Shown piece after piece: positions 1 through 10,700 of a DNA stretch of 64,000 bases. The stretch lies in NCBI RefSeq assembly GCF_016428585.1, contig NZ_JAELVR010000003.1, positions 62,001 through 126,000 on the forward strand, in the 5' to 3' direction. The stretch comes from Sedimentitalea arenosa (GTDB taxonomy: Bacteria; Pseudomonadota; Alphaproteobacteria; Rhodobacterales; Rhodobacteraceae). Within the stretch, counting starts at the first letter, position 1; each line of letters begins with the position of its first letter. The notes under the pieces are model-generated. The model was given only the letters and a program-made list of their open reading frames with translations. It was not told the DNA's origin and searched no databases. Both the position numbers and the translations under genes were made by a program.

Positions 1-122
1 GGGCCCGAACTCAGATCGTCGAACAGGATCGCATCGGCGCGCTTCATGCGGTCGACCGCCTTGAGCGTCAGAAGCTCGGGATCGCCCGGGCCCGAACCGA
101 CGAAGGAAACGAAGCCGCTCAT
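1..122 (-). CDS. cobA: Uroporphyrinogen-III C-methyltransferase, N-terminal part (cut by window edge)
   Basis: Only about the first 40 codons lie in the window; the gene continues past the left edge. The protein starts [20 protein letters not shown], the glycine-rich loop that opens SAM-dependent tetrapyrrole methylases, followed by KAVDRMKRAD and ILFDDL, which fits the SUMT branch. In the pathway this enzyme methylates uroporphyrinogen III at C2 and C7 to make precorrin-2, the entry point to cobalamin and siroheme. The ATG at 122 overlaps the TGA of cobB by four bases (ATGA), so it is the last visible gene of the minus-strand cob operon. SUMT versus another methylase of the same fold rests on position and these residues only. 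Confidence 0.85.
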   Translation of the reverse strand, partial: MSGFVSFVGSGPGDPELLTLKAVDRMKRADAILFDDLSSG

Positions 123-1435
123 CTTGTTGCACTCGCGATGAGGTGAAAGAAGGTGCCGCTGGCAAGGCCGCGCACCGAGCCGGTCTCGGGCACCGGCGCG
201 CCCTCGGCGTCGGTCACGTCGGCCAGGGGGGCGTCGGGTTGCTCGAGGATGGTCGAGTAGTGGAACTCATGCCCCCGCAAGCTGATGCCGGGGGCGAAAC
301 CGGGCATCGGTTGGCGCAGTGTCGCACGACGATAGCCGAGGTGAAACTTGCGCTTCTCGTAGGAGGTGACGAGGCCGAGAAGACCCGCCATTCGGTGGCT
401 CACCCCCTCCTTGTCGATCAGCGCCTCGCCGAGCGCCATGTAGCCGCCGCATTCGCCATGAACGGGCCGGGTTTCCGCGTGCCGCCGCAGGCCGGTCATG
501 AATCGCTCGGCGGCGGCGATGCGCCCGGCGTGCAGCTCGGGATAGCCGCCGGGCAGCCAGACCAGGTCCGCGTCAGGGGCAGGCGCTTCGTCGGCGATCG
601 GGGAAAACGGCAGAACCTCTGCTCCGGCGGCGCGCCAGCCCTCGATCAGATGCGGATAGGTGAACGAGAACGCCGCGTCGCGCGCCAGAGCGATTCGCTG
701 GGCCGGGGGCCGCGGCAGCGCGGCCGACGACGGCCCTTCCGGGCCCGAGGAGGCCGCTGCCTTCACCGCGACCAGGTCGACATGGTCGCGCAGGAAGGCG
801 GCATAGCCCGCGATCGCGCGGTCAAGATCAGGATGTTCCACCGCCTGGATCAGGCCCAGGTGGCGCTCGGGCAGGGTCAGGTCGCCGCGTCGGGGCAGCA
901 CGCCCAGCACAGGCAGCCCGGCGCGCTCCATTCCCATCCGGGTCAGCCGTTCGTGGCGCGGGCTGGCGACCCGGTTCAGGATCACGCCGGCAAAGGGCAG
1001 ATCGGGCAGGTAGCTGCGAAAGCCCAGTGCCGTTGCTGCCGCCGATTGCGCCTGACCGCCGACATCCAGCACCAGGACCACCGGCCAGCCCATGCGCAGG
1101 GCGGTCTCGGCACTGCTGCCATGCCCGGTTTCGCCGGGTTTGGCGACACCGTCAAACAGACCCATCGAGCCTTCGGCGATCACGATGTCGGCCCCCTCGG
1201 CCCGCCCGGCTATCGCGTTCAACAGGGACTCGTCCATCGCCCAGGTGTCGATGTTGAACGATGCCCGACCGGCAGCCGCCAGGTGAAAGGCCGGATCGAT
1301 ATAGTCGGGTCCGCTCTTGAAGGGTTGAACTTCCAACCCATCCTCGACCAACGCCCGCAGCAGGCCCAGCATGACCGTCGTCTTGCCGGTACCGGAAGAT
1401 GGGGCCGAGATCAGCAATCCGGGTGGGTTAGTCAT
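119..1435 (-). CDS. cobB: Cobyrinic acid a,c-diamide synthase CobB
   Basis: The 438-residue protein amidates the a and c side chains of hydrogenobyrinic acid, using glutamine and ATP. The N-terminal half is a dethiobiotin-synthetase-like ATPase with the P-loop [10 protein letters not shown] at residues 11-20. The C-terminal half is a class I glutamine amidotransferase domain with the nucleophile motif [11 protein letters not shown] near residue 328. Length is usual for the family. The start overlaps the end of cobM by 8 bases and the stop overlaps cobA, so the genes are probably translationally coupled. CobB of the aerobic pathway acts on the ring before cobalt insertion, which agrees with cobN in the same operon. 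Confidence 0.95.
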   Translation of the reverse strand: MTNPPGLLISAPSSGTGKTTVMLGLLRALVEDGLEVQPFKSGPDYIDPAFHLAAAGRASFNIDTWAMDESLLNAIAGRAEGADIVIAEGSMGLFDGVAKPGETGHGSSAETALRMGWPVVLVLDVGGQAQSAAATALGFRSYLPDLPFAGVILNRVASPRHERLTRMGMERAGLPVLGVLPRRGDLTLPERHLGLIQAVEHPDLDRAIAGYAAFLRDHVDLVAVKAAASSGPEGPSSAALPRPPAQRIALARDAAFSFTYPHLIEGWRAAGAEVLPFSPIADEAPAPDADLVWLPGGYPELHAGRIAAAERFMTGLRRHAETRPVHGECGGYMALGEALIDKEGVSHRMAGLLGLVTSYEKRKFHLGYRRATLRQPMPGFAPGISLRGHEFHYSTILEQPDAPLADVTDAEGAPVPETGSVRGLASGTFFHLIASATR

Positions 1436-2222
1436 CCCCGTGGCTCCAGCTCGACCAGGGGCTGTCGGCGGATTGCGGACGATACCGGCGATCGTAATCG
1501 GTGGCGTAGAGACAGCTTTCGGCGAACCCCTCGCCCGCCAGCGCCGGCCCGACCAGGATCAGAGCGGTGCGCGAAATGCCGTCGTCCATGGCGTCGACCA
1601 AAGTGCCCAGTGTCGCACGGATGATGCGTTCGTCGGGCCAACTGGCGCGATAGACGACGGCGACGGGACAGCCTGCGCCATAGAACGGCGTCAGGTCGGT
1701 GATCACCCGGTCCAGATTGCCGATCGACAGGTGAATCGCCAGCGTCGCACCGGTGGCGGCGAAATTGGCGAGGGTTTCGCCCTCGGGCATGGCAGAGGCC
1801 CGCCCCGGCGTTCGGGTCAGAACCACCGATTGGGCCAGCCCCGGCAACGTCAACTCGGCCCCGAGTGCGGCGGCTGCGGCGGCGAAGGAGGGAACCCCCG
1901 GCGTCACGCTCACGGCAATGCCCTCGGCGCGCAGCCGGCGCATCTGCTCGCCCATCGCCGACCAGACGGACAGGTCGCCCGAATGCAGGCGAGCCACGTC
2001 CTGCCCGGCGGCTTCGGCGGCGCGGCACTCGGCGATGATCGCGTGAAGGTCCATGGAGGCCGTGTTCACGATCCGCGCACCTGCCGGACAGTGGGCAAGG
2101 ATCTCCTCGGGCACCAGTGAGCCGGCATAAAGGCAGACCGGACAGGCAGCGATGATGTCGCGCCCGCGCAGGGTCAGCAGGTCTGGCGCGCCCGGTCCGG
2201 CGCCGATGAAATGAACTGTCAT
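1428..2222 (-). CDS. cobM: Precorrin-4 C11-methyltransferase CobM
   Basis: CobM transfers a methyl group from SAM to C11 of precorrin-4, giving precorrin-5. The 264-residue protein opens with [16 protein letters not shown], the tetrapyrrole-methylase glycine loop, and contains YAGSLVPEE and the [13 protein letters not shown] motif near residue 100, both typical of the CobM/CbiF group. The open frame runs further upstream to 2549, but the ATG at 2222 is the right start: the family glycine loop begins at residue 5 from there, and the codon overlaps the stop of cobE in an ATGA. The upstream extension is only a shadow of cobE. Confidence 0.94.
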   Translation of the reverse strand: MTVHFIGAGPGAPDLLTLRGRDIIAACPVCLYAGSLVPEEILAHCPAGARIVNTASMDLHAIIAECRAAEAAGQDVARLHSGDLSVWSAMGEQMRRLRAEGIAVSVTPGVPSFAAAAAALGAELTLPGLAQSVVLTRTPGRASAMPEGETLANFAATGATLAIHLSIGNLDRVITDLTPFYGAGCPVAVVYRASWPDERIIRATLGTLVDAMDDGISRTALILVGPALAGEGFAESCLYATDYDRRYRPQSADSPWSSWSHGDD

Positions 2223-2587
2223 GAGGGCTCCGTTGTTGCGAGCGCGCAAGTGGCGCGACGATCTTCCGAAACGTGGCGGGGCGAGAGCAGGCGCGCGCCC
2301 GCGCCGGCGGCGGCCAGCGCGGCGGCTTCCGCGACGCTGCCCGTGTTGCGGTGGGCCTGGCTGTGGGAAGACAAGGTCAGGGTCGTCACCGCTCCCAACT
2401 GGTCCGCTGCGACAGCCGTGACAGGCAGTCCGGTTTGCGCCGCCAGCGCGCGCAGGCAGGGCGCATCCAATTTGTCGTCCGGTGCGGCCAATGCATTCAC
2501 CGGCCGCCCCTGGGCGGCGCGATCGAGCGCCGATACAAGGCTGGCGCAACTCGCATTGGCGCGAAATCCGAAGCCCGCGACGATCAC
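2219..2587 (-). CDS. cobE: Cobalamin biosynthesis protein CobE (CbiG C-terminal domain)
   Basis: The 122-residue protein begins (M)[16 protein letters not shown], the signature of CobE and of the C-terminal domain of CbiG, and ends with an alanine-rich segment and [18 protein letters not shown]. The precise role of CobE in the aerobic pathway is not settled; it has been linked to handling of intermediates around precorrin-4/5. The start is a GTG at 2587, whose last bases form the TGA of cobL (GTGA overlap); an ATG further upstream would lie deep inside cobL in the wrong context. The stop overlaps the cobM start by four bases. The small size (about 120-140 residues) is normal for stand-alone CobE. 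Confidence 0.88.
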   Translation of the reverse strand: MIVAGFGFRANASCASLVSALDRAAQGRPVNALAAPDDKLDAPCLRALAAQTGLPVTAVAADQLGAVTTLTLSSHSQAHRNTGSVAEAAALAAAGAGARLLSPRHVSEDRRATCALATTEPS

Positions 2588-3783
2588 AGCGTCACGCTCC
2601 ACTGAACGACGGGATAGGTCGCGCGCCATGCCTGCTTGCGGCCCAAGGGTTCCGCATGCGCAAGCTCGATCCGCATCAGGTCGCCACCATTTCGGGCTTG
2701 TGCGGCACACAGCAAAGCCTCGCTTTCCAGTGTCACCGCGTTGGCGACGATCCGTGTGCCAACCGGCAGATGGGAGGTCAGCCAGTCCAGCATCCCGTCG
2801 GACAGGCCGCCGCCGATGAACACGGCGTCCGGGCGCGCAAGACCTTGCAAGGCCCCGGGCGCTGTCCCGGTCACGATGCGCAGCCGGTCGGTGCCGAGCG
2901 CATCGGCATTTCGCTGGATCCGTTCGGCTCGGTCGGGGCGCGGCTCGATGCTGGTGGCTTGCATGGCGGGATGCCGTAGTAGCCATTCGATCGCCACCGA
3001 TCCGCTGCCGCCCCCGATGTCCCAGAGATGTTCGCCCGGACGCGGGGCGAGAGCCGACAGCGTCAAGGCGCGCATCGGGCGTTTGGTGATCTGCCCGTCC
3101 GTTTCGAACGTCTCGTCAGGCAGGCCAGAAGCAAGCGGCAGCACCGGGCCATCTCCCGCGATCTCGATGCCGACACAGACCGGATGCGCGGCATCGTCGA
3201 CACCGGGTGCGTCCGCCGTGAATGTGCGAACCCGTTCACGCGGCCCGCCGAGCGCTTCCATCACGTGCAGGGTAGAAGCCCCGAAGCCCGACCCGTCCAG
3301 CCAAGAGGCCAGTGCCGCGACGGCAGGCCCGTCGCGCAGCAGTACGATCGCCTTGATCCCCGGCGCCAAGTGGGGGCGCAAACGTGTCAGCGGGGCAGCG
3401 TGCAGACCCAGCGTGACGGTCGATTCCAGCGGCCAGCCAAGTCGCGCGGCGGCCAGCGAAAAGGTCGACAGGCCTGGTTGCGCGATCCATTCCTCGGGTT
3501 CCAGGTGGCGCGCAATGACGCTGCCGGCGCCGAACCAGAATGGATCCCCCGAGGCCAGCACGACAACGCGCTGTCCGCGCACCTCCAGAAGCAGGGGCAG
3601 CCCGTCCTCGAAGGGCACCGGCCATTCGATCCGGCGCCTACCCAAACCGGGCAAAAGGTCGAGATGCCGGCGCGCGCCCATCACGACGTCGGCTTTCGCC
3701 AGTGTTTCACGGGTTGCGGGCGACAGTCCGTCCGGGCCATCCTCGCCCAACCCGATGATCGTCAGCCACGGAGACTCAGCCAT
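2584..3783 (-). CDS. cobL: Precorrin-6Y C5,15-methyltransferase (decarboxylating) CobL
   Basis: CobL methylates C5 and C15 of precorrin-6B and decarboxylates the C12 acetate, giving precorrin-8X. It is a fusion of a CbiE-type tetrapyrrole methylase (residues 1 to about 200, opening [14 protein letters not shown]) and a CbiT-type methyltransferase (from about 205, with the SAM loop [14 protein letters not shown]). The 399-residue length fits the two-domain enzyme. The ATG at 3783 gives MAESPW just ahead of the glycine loop and is preferred to an ATG ten codons upstream. Its 5' end overlaps the 5' end of cobK, which is read from the other strand, so the two genes diverge with no intergenic space. 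Confidence 0.95.
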   Translation of the reverse strand: MAESPWLTIIGLGEDGPDGLSPATRETLAKADVVMGARRHLDLLPGLGRRRIEWPVPFEDGLPLLLEVRGQRVVVLASGDPFWFGAGSVIARHLEPEEWIAQPGLSTFSLAAARLGWPLESTVTLGLHAAPLTRLRPHLAPGIKAIVLLRDGPAVAALASWLDGSGFGASTLHVMEALGGPRERVRTFTADAPGVDDAAHPVCVGIEIAGDGPVLPLASGLPDETFETDGQITKRPMRALTLSALAPRPGEHLWDIGGGSGSVAIEWLLRHPAMQATSIEPRPDRAERIQRNADALGTDRLRIVTGTAPGALQGLARPDAVFIGGGLSDGMLDWLTSHLPVGTRIVANAVTLESEALLCAAQARNGGDLMRIELAHAEPLGRKQAWRATYPVVQWSVTL

Positions 3784-4534
3784 CACGCCCCACGTTCTTA
3801 TTCTGGGCGGCACGACCGAAGCGAGTGCCCTGGCGCGGGTCGTGGCGGAGCATCGCCTGGCCGCGGTCTTCTCCTATGCCGGACGCGTTGCGCGGCCGCG
3901 CCCGCAGCCGCTGCCGACGCGCGTCGGTGGATTCGGTGGGGTGGACGGGCTGACGGAATACCTCCGGGCCGAGGCGATCACCCATGTGGTCGACGCGACC
4001 CATCCCTTCGCCGCCGGGATGAGCCGCAACGCCATCACCGCCTGCGCCCGGATAGGCGTGCCGCTGGTCGCGCTGACGCGCCCGGCCTGGCAACGGCAAC
4101 AAGGCGACCTCTGGACGAGTGTGGCGGGGATCGACGACGCGGTCGCCGCGCTCGACCGGCCGGCGACGCGTGTGATGCTGGCGCTCGGCCGGATGCATCT
4201 GGCGGCCTTCGCAGTGCGACCGCAGCACCACTACCTGTTGCGCCTGGTCGATCCCGCGGACCATCTGCCGCTGCCCGACTGCAGCGTGGTGATCGACCGT
4301 GGGCCGTTCACCGTGTCCGGCGACAAGGCCTTGCTGTTGGATCACCGGATCGAGCTGGTCGTGTCCAAGAATTCGGGCGGGGACGGGGCGCGCTCCAAGA
4401 TCGACGCCGCGCGCGATCTGGGCTTGCCCGTTCTGATGATCGACCGGCCCGCGATCCCCGACCGCGACGAGGTCGCGACTTCGCAAGAGGTGTTGGCATG
4501 GCTTGGTCATTCCGGCGTGAACCTCGGCGTATAG
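3755..4534 (+). CDS. cobK: Precorrin-6A reductase CobK, antisense inside the cob operon
   Basis: CobK reduces precorrin-6A to precorrin-6B with NADPH. The 259-residue protein has the N-terminal Rossmann motif VLILGGTTEASALAR and the family hallmark DATHPFAAGMSRNA near residue 90. The ATG at 3755 starts [14 protein letters not shown]; no closer canonical start codon is present before the Rossmann strand, so the start is probable but not certain. The gene is the only cob gene on the plus strand. Its 5' end overlaps cobL by 29 bases and its 3' end overlaps cobJ by 28 bases, so it sits exactly in the 720-base gap between cobJ and cobL. Its promoter would have to lie inside cobL. Confidence 0.93.
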   Translation: MIVSHGDSAITPHVLILGGTTEASALARVVAEHRLAAVFSYAGRVARPRPQPLPTRVGGFGGVDGLTEYLRAEAITHVVDATHPFAAGMSRNAITACARIGVPLVALTRPAWQRQQGDLWTSVAGIDDAVAALDRPATRVMLALGRMHLAAFAVRPQHHYLLRLVDPADHLPLPDCSVVIDRGPFTVSGDKALLLDHRIELVVSKNSGGDGARSKIDAARDLGLPVLMIDRPAIPDRDEVATSQEVLAWLGHSGVNLGV

Positions 4535-5259
4535 ACGATCGGGTTGACGGGCCTGTCGATGATCCGCGTCCGCGACGACCCGACGATCACCACGGTGCTC
4601 ATGTCGGCCATGTCGGCGGTCGCTTCGCCCAGTGTCGTGATCCGCAGGCTTTCGTCCGGCCGGCTGACCGCGCGGGCGAAGAGGATCAACCGATCGGCTC
4701 CGCATTGGGTGCGCAAGGTTTCGAGCGCCTTCTCGAAGCCTTCCGGTCTCGATTTCGAGCGTGGATTGTAGAAGGCCATGGCGAAATCGGCTTCTGCGGC
4801 GAGGCGCAGACGCTTCTCGATCAAAGCCCAGGGTTTTAGGTTGTCGCTCAGATTGATGGCGCAGAAATCGTGCCCCAGTGGCGCACCGGCGCGGGCGGCA
4901 GCGGCCAGCATCGCGGTGATGCCCGGCAGTACATCGATGTCCAGCGTGCGCCACGCGTCAGGGCCCTCTTCCACCGCTTCGAAAACGGCCGAGGCCATGG
5001 CGAAAACGCCGGGATCGCCCGAGGAGACCACGACCACGCGATGCCCTTGAACGGCGAGGTCCAGCGCGTGGCGGGCGCGGTCCAGTTCGACGCGGTTGTC
5101 GCTGGCGTGCAAGGTCAGGCCGTCACGAGGGGCGACGCGCGCGACATAGGGGATATAGCCGACGACGTCGGTTGCCGCAGCCAGTGCGGTGTTGGCCTCG
5201 GGTGTGACCAGCGACTCGTCCCCGGGGCCGAGCCCGACGATCTTGAGCCAACCGCTCAT
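4507..5259 (-). CDS. cobJ: Precorrin-3B C17-methyltransferase CobJ
   Basis: CobJ contracts the macrocycle ring and methylates C17 of precorrin-3B, giving precorrin-4. The 250-residue protein starts MSGWLKIVGLGPGDESLVTP, continues with VVGYIPYVARV, VVSSGDPGVFAMA and the AFYNPRSKSRP motif near residue 155, all typical of CobJ/CbiH. The start overlaps the stop of cobI by four bases (ATGA). After cobJ the minus-strand operon meets the convergent cobK gene; cobL resumes 723 bases downstream, so transcription must either cross cobK in antisense or restart. Confidence 0.95.
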   Translation of the reverse strand: MSGWLKIVGLGPGDESLVTPEANTALAAATDVVGYIPYVARVAPRDGLTLHASDNRVELDRARHALDLAVQGHRVVVVSSGDPGVFAMASAVFEAVEEGPDAWRTLDIDVLPGITAMLAAAARAGAPLGHDFCAINLSDNLKPWALIEKRLRLAAEADFAMAFYNPRSKSRPEGFEKALETLRTQCGADRLILFARAVSRPDESLRITTLGEATADMADMSTVVIVGSSRTRIIDRPVNPIVYTPRFTPE

Positions 5260-5984
5260 GGGCGCCGCCCGTTGCCGTGAACGATCACGATCGAGAAATA
5301 GGGCGTGACCTTGTCTCCGGCCTCGGCCAGGGGCGTCACCGTTTGTTCGGGCATGGCGGCGAACTCCACCAGCCAGGCGCGGTCGGTCAACCCGGCGCGC
5401 GCCAGCGCCCGGCGCACCTTGGCAAAGTTGCGCCCGATCTTCATCACCACCAGCGCGTCCGTATCGGCCATGCGGCGCGCCAGATCGTCCTCGGGCAGCG
5501 TGCCCATCAGGACGGTCAGGACATCGTCGCCCCAGGTGATCGGTGTTCCGGTCGCGGTCCAGGCACCGGACATGCCGGTGACGGCCGGCACGACCTCGAC
5601 CGGGACCTTGCCATTCAGTCGCGCGTAGAGATGCATGAAGCTGCCATAGAAGAACGGATCACCCTCGCACAGCACGACCACATTCTCGCCCCGCTCGGAC
5701 AGGACGCGCAAGCGGTCGCTGCTGTCCTTGTAGAAGGCCGAGAGCAACGCGTTGTAGCGCGGGTCGGTCACCTCGATCTCGGTGGTGACCGGGTATTCCA
5801 TCGGGTATTCGGTGACCCCCTCGGCCAGCAACCCCTCGACGATGCGGCGTGCCTGACCCTGCCGGCCCGGCTTGCGGAAAAAGGCGACGTGGCGCGCGGC
5901 GCGCAGCAGACGGTCGGCACGGACGGTCATCAGGTCCGGATCACCCGGACCGAGACCGACGCCGTGGATCGTTCCGGGGCTCAT
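5256..5984 (-). CDS. cobI: Precorrin-2 C20-methyltransferase CobI
   Basis: CobI adds the C20 methyl group to precorrin-2, making precorrin-3A. The 242-residue protein opens HGVGLGPGDPDLMTVRA and carries YPVTTEIEV, the VVLCEGDPFFYGSF motif near residue 105 and VPAVTGMSGAW, typical of the family. The longer open frame upstream is a shadow of cobH; the ATG at 5984 overlaps the cobH stop in ATGA and places the glycine loop at residue 8. It is followed directly by cobJ with the same overlap. Confidence 0.95.
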   Translation of the reverse strand: MSPGTIHGVGLGPGDPDLMTVRADRLLRAARHVAFFRKPGRQGQARRIVEGLLAEGVTEYPMEYPVTTEIEVTDPRYNALLSAFYKDSSDRLRVLSERGENVVVLCEGDPFFYGSFMHLYARLNGKVPVEVVPAVTGMSGAWTATGTPITWGDDVLTVLMGTLPEDDLARRMADTDALVVMKIGRNFAKVRRALARAGLTDRAWLVEFAAMPEQTVTPLAEAGDKVTPYFSIVIVHGNGRRP

Positions 5985-6610
5985 TCGGCGCGACTCGCGA
6001 TGGCATTGACGGCGGCAACGGTGATTGCCGAGCCGCCCAGCCGGCCCTTGACGATGCAGCAGGGCACCGGCTGTGCAGCCCAGAGCGCGTCCTTGCTTTC
6101 CACCGCGCCAACGAAGCCCACCGGGCACCCGATGATCGCGGCCGGACGCGGGCAGTCCTGATCTTCCAGCATGTTCAGCAGGTGAAACAGGGCCGTGGGC
6201 GCGTTGCCGATGGCGACAACCGCACCGGCCAGACGCGGACGCCACAGCTCCAGCGCAGCCGCGGAGCGGGTGTTGCCCATTTCGACGGCCAGCGGACGCA
6301 CACGCTCGTCCTGCAGGGTGCAGATCACATCGTTGTCGGCGGGCAGGCGGAACCGCGTGACGCCCTCGCTGACCATCCGCGCATCGCAGAGGATGGGTGC
6401 GCCCGCTTCCAGAGCCACACGGGCGGCAGGCACGAAGCCGGGTGAGAACCGCACATGCGCTTCCAGCCCGACCATGCCGGCGGCGTGAATCATGCGGACG
6501 GCGACCTGCTCCTCGTCCGCGTCAAAGCGCTGGAGATCTGCCTCGGCCCGGATTGTGGCAAAGGACTTGGCATAGATCGCCGCGCCGTCGGTTTCGTATT
6601 CATAGGGCAT
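5981..6610 (-). CDS. cobH: Precorrin-8X methylmutase CobH
   Basis: CobH moves a methyl group from C11 to C12 of precorrin-8X to give hydrogenobyrinic acid. The 209-residue protein has the expected length. The motif VRMIHAAGMVGLE holds His42, which matches the catalytic histidine of the family, and the C-terminal half contains AIGNAPTALFHLL and GCPVGFVGAVESK, both strongly conserved. It overlaps cobG by 11 bases at its start and cobI by four at its stop. Confidence 0.96.
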   Translation of the reverse strand: MPYEYETDGAAIYAKSFATIRAEADLQRFDADEEQVAVRMIHAAGMVGLEAHVRFSPGFVPAARVALEAGAPILCDARMVSEGVTRFRLPADNDVICTLQDERVRPLAVEMGNTRSAAALELWRPRLAGAVVAIGNAPTALFHLLNMLEDQDCPRPAAIIGCPVGFVGAVESKDALWAAQPVPCCIVKGRLGGSAITVAAVNAIASRAE

Positions 6611-7742
6611 CGGGGTCGCTCATCAGGGCTTGGAGGTCATCTGCGGTCAGGCCATGTCGGGAGGGCTCATCCCATGCGCATCCGTCGCGGACAAGGTCGA
6701 AACGTCCGTCGCGGCCCACCAGCGTGACCGTCGCGGGGCGGGGGCGCGCGCAGCCCTTGGCACAGCCCGAAACGTGCAAGCTGCCCTGCGCGCGGGTGGC
6801 GAGCAGGCGCGCGATCTCGCGGGTTGTGACCGTTGCCTGGGGACAGAAGGGCGCGCCCGCGCAGGCGTCGGTCACCAGCAGCGGGTCGTCCGGGTGGGTG
6901 ACGAAACAGCGTGCCGCCGTGGGCGCAGCGTCTTCCAGCAGGAACAAACGCCACGGGGTGACCCGCAACGCGGTCGCGCTGCTGCGCTGGATCAGGTCGG
7001 CCAGCGAGCCCGCGGGCAATTGGCCAAACGGTGCGCCGAGGAGAGCGCCGAACGGTGTCGCGCCCGGCATCGGATCGGGTGCAATCGCGGCGGGTGCGGC
7101 ACCGGTCCAACTCGCTGGCAAGGGCGTCTTGCGGACCAGTTGCGCCATGCGGCGGTGATCGGCGTCCGAGTTGGCGGCAAACCATCGGGCCAGTTCCAAC
7201 AGGTCGTCGATCGCGGTGTCGGGCGTTGTCGCGCACCCAGTCGCCTGCCCGTCGGCCCGAAGGATCAGCCGGTCGTCGCACCCGGTTTCCAGTCGGATGT
7301 CGGCGGAGTTTCCGGCAAGGCAGCGTGTCGTTCCGGCGTCGATGGCAAAGCCGAACTTCGCGGGCAGCGGCGGCAGATCGCGCAGCCGCGCGATCAGATC
7401 CCGCGCCAATCGCGCAGTCAGGTCGCTTCCGTCATGAAACGGCTGCACCAGGATGTTGCGGCGGGACTCAAGGCCCGGTTCCCGATCCAGCAAGTCGAGT
7501 GCCGCTAGGTCGTCCAGCAGCATTTCGTGCGAACCCTCGGCGACGCCGCGCAATTGCAGGTTGGCGCGGTTGGTCAGGTCGATCGTGCCGTTGCCGTGCC
7601 GCTGCGCGGCCTCGCACAGCCCGACTGCCTGTGCTGCGGTCAGCCGGGCCAGTCGCGGGCGCACGCGGACCACAAGGCCGTCGCCCGACATCATCGGGCG
7701 GTGTGCGCCGGGGCACCAGCCCTTGATCTCGGGCGCACTCAT
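6600..7742 (-). CDS. cobG: Precorrin-3B synthase CobG
   Basis: CobG is the oxygen-dependent iron-sulfur monooxygenase that hydroxylates precorrin-3A at C20, so its presence marks the aerobic cobalamin route. The 380-residue protein resembles nitrite/sulfite reductases: a ferredoxin-like half domain with LTNRANLQLRG, and a C-terminal [4Fe-4S]/siroheme-type cysteine set CAGAPFCPQ and SGCAKGCARP near residues 295-345. The start chosen (7742) is the ATG overlapping the cobN stop as ATGA; a further upstream ATG lies inside cobN. The residues MSAPEIKGWCPGAHRPM at the start match the family N terminus. Confidence 0.93.
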   Translation of the reverse strand: MSAPEIKGWCPGAHRPMMSGDGLVVRVRPRLARLTAAQAVGLCEAAQRHGNGTIDLTNRANLQLRGVAEGSHEMLLDDLAALDLLDREPGLESRRNILVQPFHDGSDLTARLARDLIARLRDLPPLPAKFGFAIDAGTTRCLAGNSADIRLETGCDDRLILRADGQATGCATTPDTAIDDLLELARWFAANSDADHRRMAQLVRKTPLPASWTGAAPAAIAPDPMPGATPFGALLGAPFGQLPAGSLADLIQRSSATALRVTPWRLFLLEDAAPTAARCFVTHPDDPLLVTDACAGAPFCPQATVTTREIARLLATRAQGSLHVSGCAKGCARPRPATVTLVGRDGRFDLVRDGCAWDEPSRHGLTADDLQALMSDPDAL

Positions 7743-10700
7743 GGCTGCGTGTCCATTGCGGCGCGGATGGAGTTGCGGCGGGTCTGCCACAATCCCGCGT
7801 CGAGCAAGGCGCGGAAGCGGTCCTGCATGGCGCGATGCGCCGACGGATTCTCGCGGGCGAGAAAGGCGTCGACCTCGGCGTCGCCCAACGTCGCGTCGTG
7901 GTAGAGGTCGAACAGATGCGGTGCCACCGCGCCGGCCAGATGGGCGAAGGCGGCCATGTGATCCAACGTGGCGGCGATTTCCGCAGCACCCCGAAAGCCG
8001 TGCCGTTGCATGCCCTTGATCCAGCCGGGGTTGGCCGCGCGGGCGCGAACGACACGGGCGATCTCTTCGGATAGGGTGCGGGCGCGGGGCAGGGCGGGGT
8101 TGGTGTTGTCGAGGTGATAGAGCCGCGCCGTGCCACCGGTCTGCGCCTTGGCGGCGGCGAATCCGGCTTCGTGCGTGGCATAGTCATTGGCCAGCAGCAG
8201 GTCTGTTTCCGCAAGATCCTGCAGGTGGACGAAAGCGTCGGCACGCGCCACCCGGTCGCGGATACCGTCCGTGTCGCGCGCGACGTGATCGCCTTCAAGT
8301 GCGAAGGCGCTGGCGGCGAGCCAGGCCTCCCCGGCGCGGGCGCGGGCGTCGGCATCATACGTTTCCGTCAGCGCGCCCATACCCAGCCCGTAGCTGCCTG
8401 GTGCCGGGCCGAAGACCCGCGCGGCGGGGGCGCGACCCGCATAGGGATTCCAGTCGGGCGCCTCGTCCCGGACGGCGAGCGCACGCACAGCCTGACCGAA
8501 AAGCGCCGAGAGTGTCGGGAACACATCGCGAAACAGGCCCGAAACCCTGAGTGTCACGTCGAGCCGGGGCCGGTCGAGATCGGTGATCGGCAAAACCTCG
8601 ATGCCCGAAACCCGTTCCGATCCCTTATCCCATACGGGCTTCACCCCCAGCAGGTGCAACGCCATCGCGAATTCCTCGCCCGCCGTGCGCATCGTGGCCG
8701 ACCCCCAGAGATCGACGATCAGACCCTTGGGATAGTCGCCCTCGTCCTGAAGGTGCCGTCGGATCAGTTCCTCGGCCAGCTTGACGCCTTGGGCGTAGGC
8801 GCTGCGGGTGGGCACCGAACGGGGGTCGGTGGTGTAAAGGTTCCGCCCGGTCGGCAGCACGTCGCTGCGGCCGCGATAGGGCGACCCGCTCGGCCCTGCC
8901 GCGACGCGGCGGCCGGCGAGCGCGTCCAGCAGGCCCGCGCGCTCTGCCTCTGCAGAAGCAGTGGTGTCGAACGTGCCCGCTGTTTCAGGTGCGCGGCCAA
9001 AGATGTGCAGCCCATCTCCGAACTGGCTTTCCTTGATGTCGCAGACGAAGCGATCGATCCGGGTGATCGCCTCGGCGGTAGAGGTTGCGCGGTCGAGCCC
9101 CAGATCGTCCTCAACGCCAAGGGCGCGCGCCTCGGCGCGGATGTCGGCCTGCAAGCGTTCGCGGCGCTTCGGGTCGAGCCCATCGGCGTTGGAAAACTCG
9201 TCCAGCAGCGCCTCGAGCCCAGCCATGCGCTCGGGGGTGCCGCTGTCGCGCAGCGGCGGGGGCACATGGCCCAGCGTCACCGCGCCGATTCTGCGCTTGG
9301 CCTGCGCGGCTTCGCCCGGATCGTTGACAATGAAAGGATAGATCACGGGGAGGTCGCCGATCAGCGCCTCGGGCCAGCACGCGGCAGACAGGGCCACCGA
9401 CTTGCCCGGCAGCCACTCCAGCGTGCCATGCGCGCCGATATGGATCAGCGCATCGGCCTTCAGCGCATGGCGTAGCCAGAGGTAGAAGGCGACATAGCCG
9501 TGACGCGGCGTGCGCGACAGGTCGTGGTAGTCGTCCTCGCGCGTTTCAGGCGCGCCCCGCTCGGGTTGCAGGGCGACGACGGCCTTGCCGCGCCGCAGGG
9601 CGGTGAACCGCATCTGGCCATCGATGCAAGCAGGGTCGTCTTCGGGCGGGCCCCAGGCTGTGTGCAGGTCTTCGCGCAGCGGCGCGGGCAGGTTGGCGAG
9701 CGCCTGCTTGTAGTCCTCCAGCGGCCACGCAATGCTTGCGTCGGGCAGGGTCTCGGCCAGCGACGAAACGTGGGCAATCTCATGGCCCAGATCGGCCAGG
9801 ATCGCTTCGGTTGAAGCCAGAGCATCCAGTCCGACCGCATGGCCCATCTGCCACTCCTTGCCAGGATAGGTGGAGAGCACGAGCGCCGGGACGCAGTCGC
9901 TCGCCGGAGTGGCGGCCAGACGGACCCAGCCTGCCACCCGATCGGCGATGGCTTCGATCCGGTCGGGCTCGGGCTGGTGTGCGTAGCGTGAGAATTCCAG
10001 CGCCGGATCGGGAGCGCCGGGCTGCTTGAACGAAGCGACACCGGCTATGATCCGCCCATCCACCTCGGGCAGGACCACGTGCATCGCAAGGTCGGCGGGC
10101 GATAGGCCCCGCTCGGCCCCGGCCCAGGCGTCACGCGTCGAGGTGGCCAGCGCCGCCTGGAAGACCGGCACCCCGGCGGCGTCGAGCGGCGACGTGCCGG
10201 AGTCGCCCTTGCCGGAAAACGCGGTGAGGTTCACGATGGCCGAGGGGGCGAGATGGCGCACCTGCCGGGCGATCCAGACCGCGGCTTCCGGTGCCTTCAG
10301 AGAAGGAGCGAAGAGGGTCGCCGCCTCGAACCCGCGTGCGCGGAATGCCGAGACCAGAGCCTCGACCGGTGCCATGTCGGCCGCCGTGATGTAGGCGCGA
10401 TAGACCGTGATCAGGATGCGCGGGTGATCGGGGTCCGGCGCGAAGGCCGCGACCGGGCAAGTCAGCCCGTGTTCGGGGGTCCATGCGCCGACCTGCGGCA
10501 GCGCCTTTGCGCCGCGCACCGGCCCCGCATAGAGCCCCGCAGCAAGCGCCAGCTGTGCCAGCGCGGCCTGTGCGGCGACCGCGCCGCCGGTGTCGCAGAG
10601 ATGGGTGAGACGGCGCAGGGTCGAGACCGGCAAGGTGGACATCTCATCGAGTCGCGTGTCCTCGCGCCCGTCCGCCGGCAGGACGGCGACCGCCACCCCC

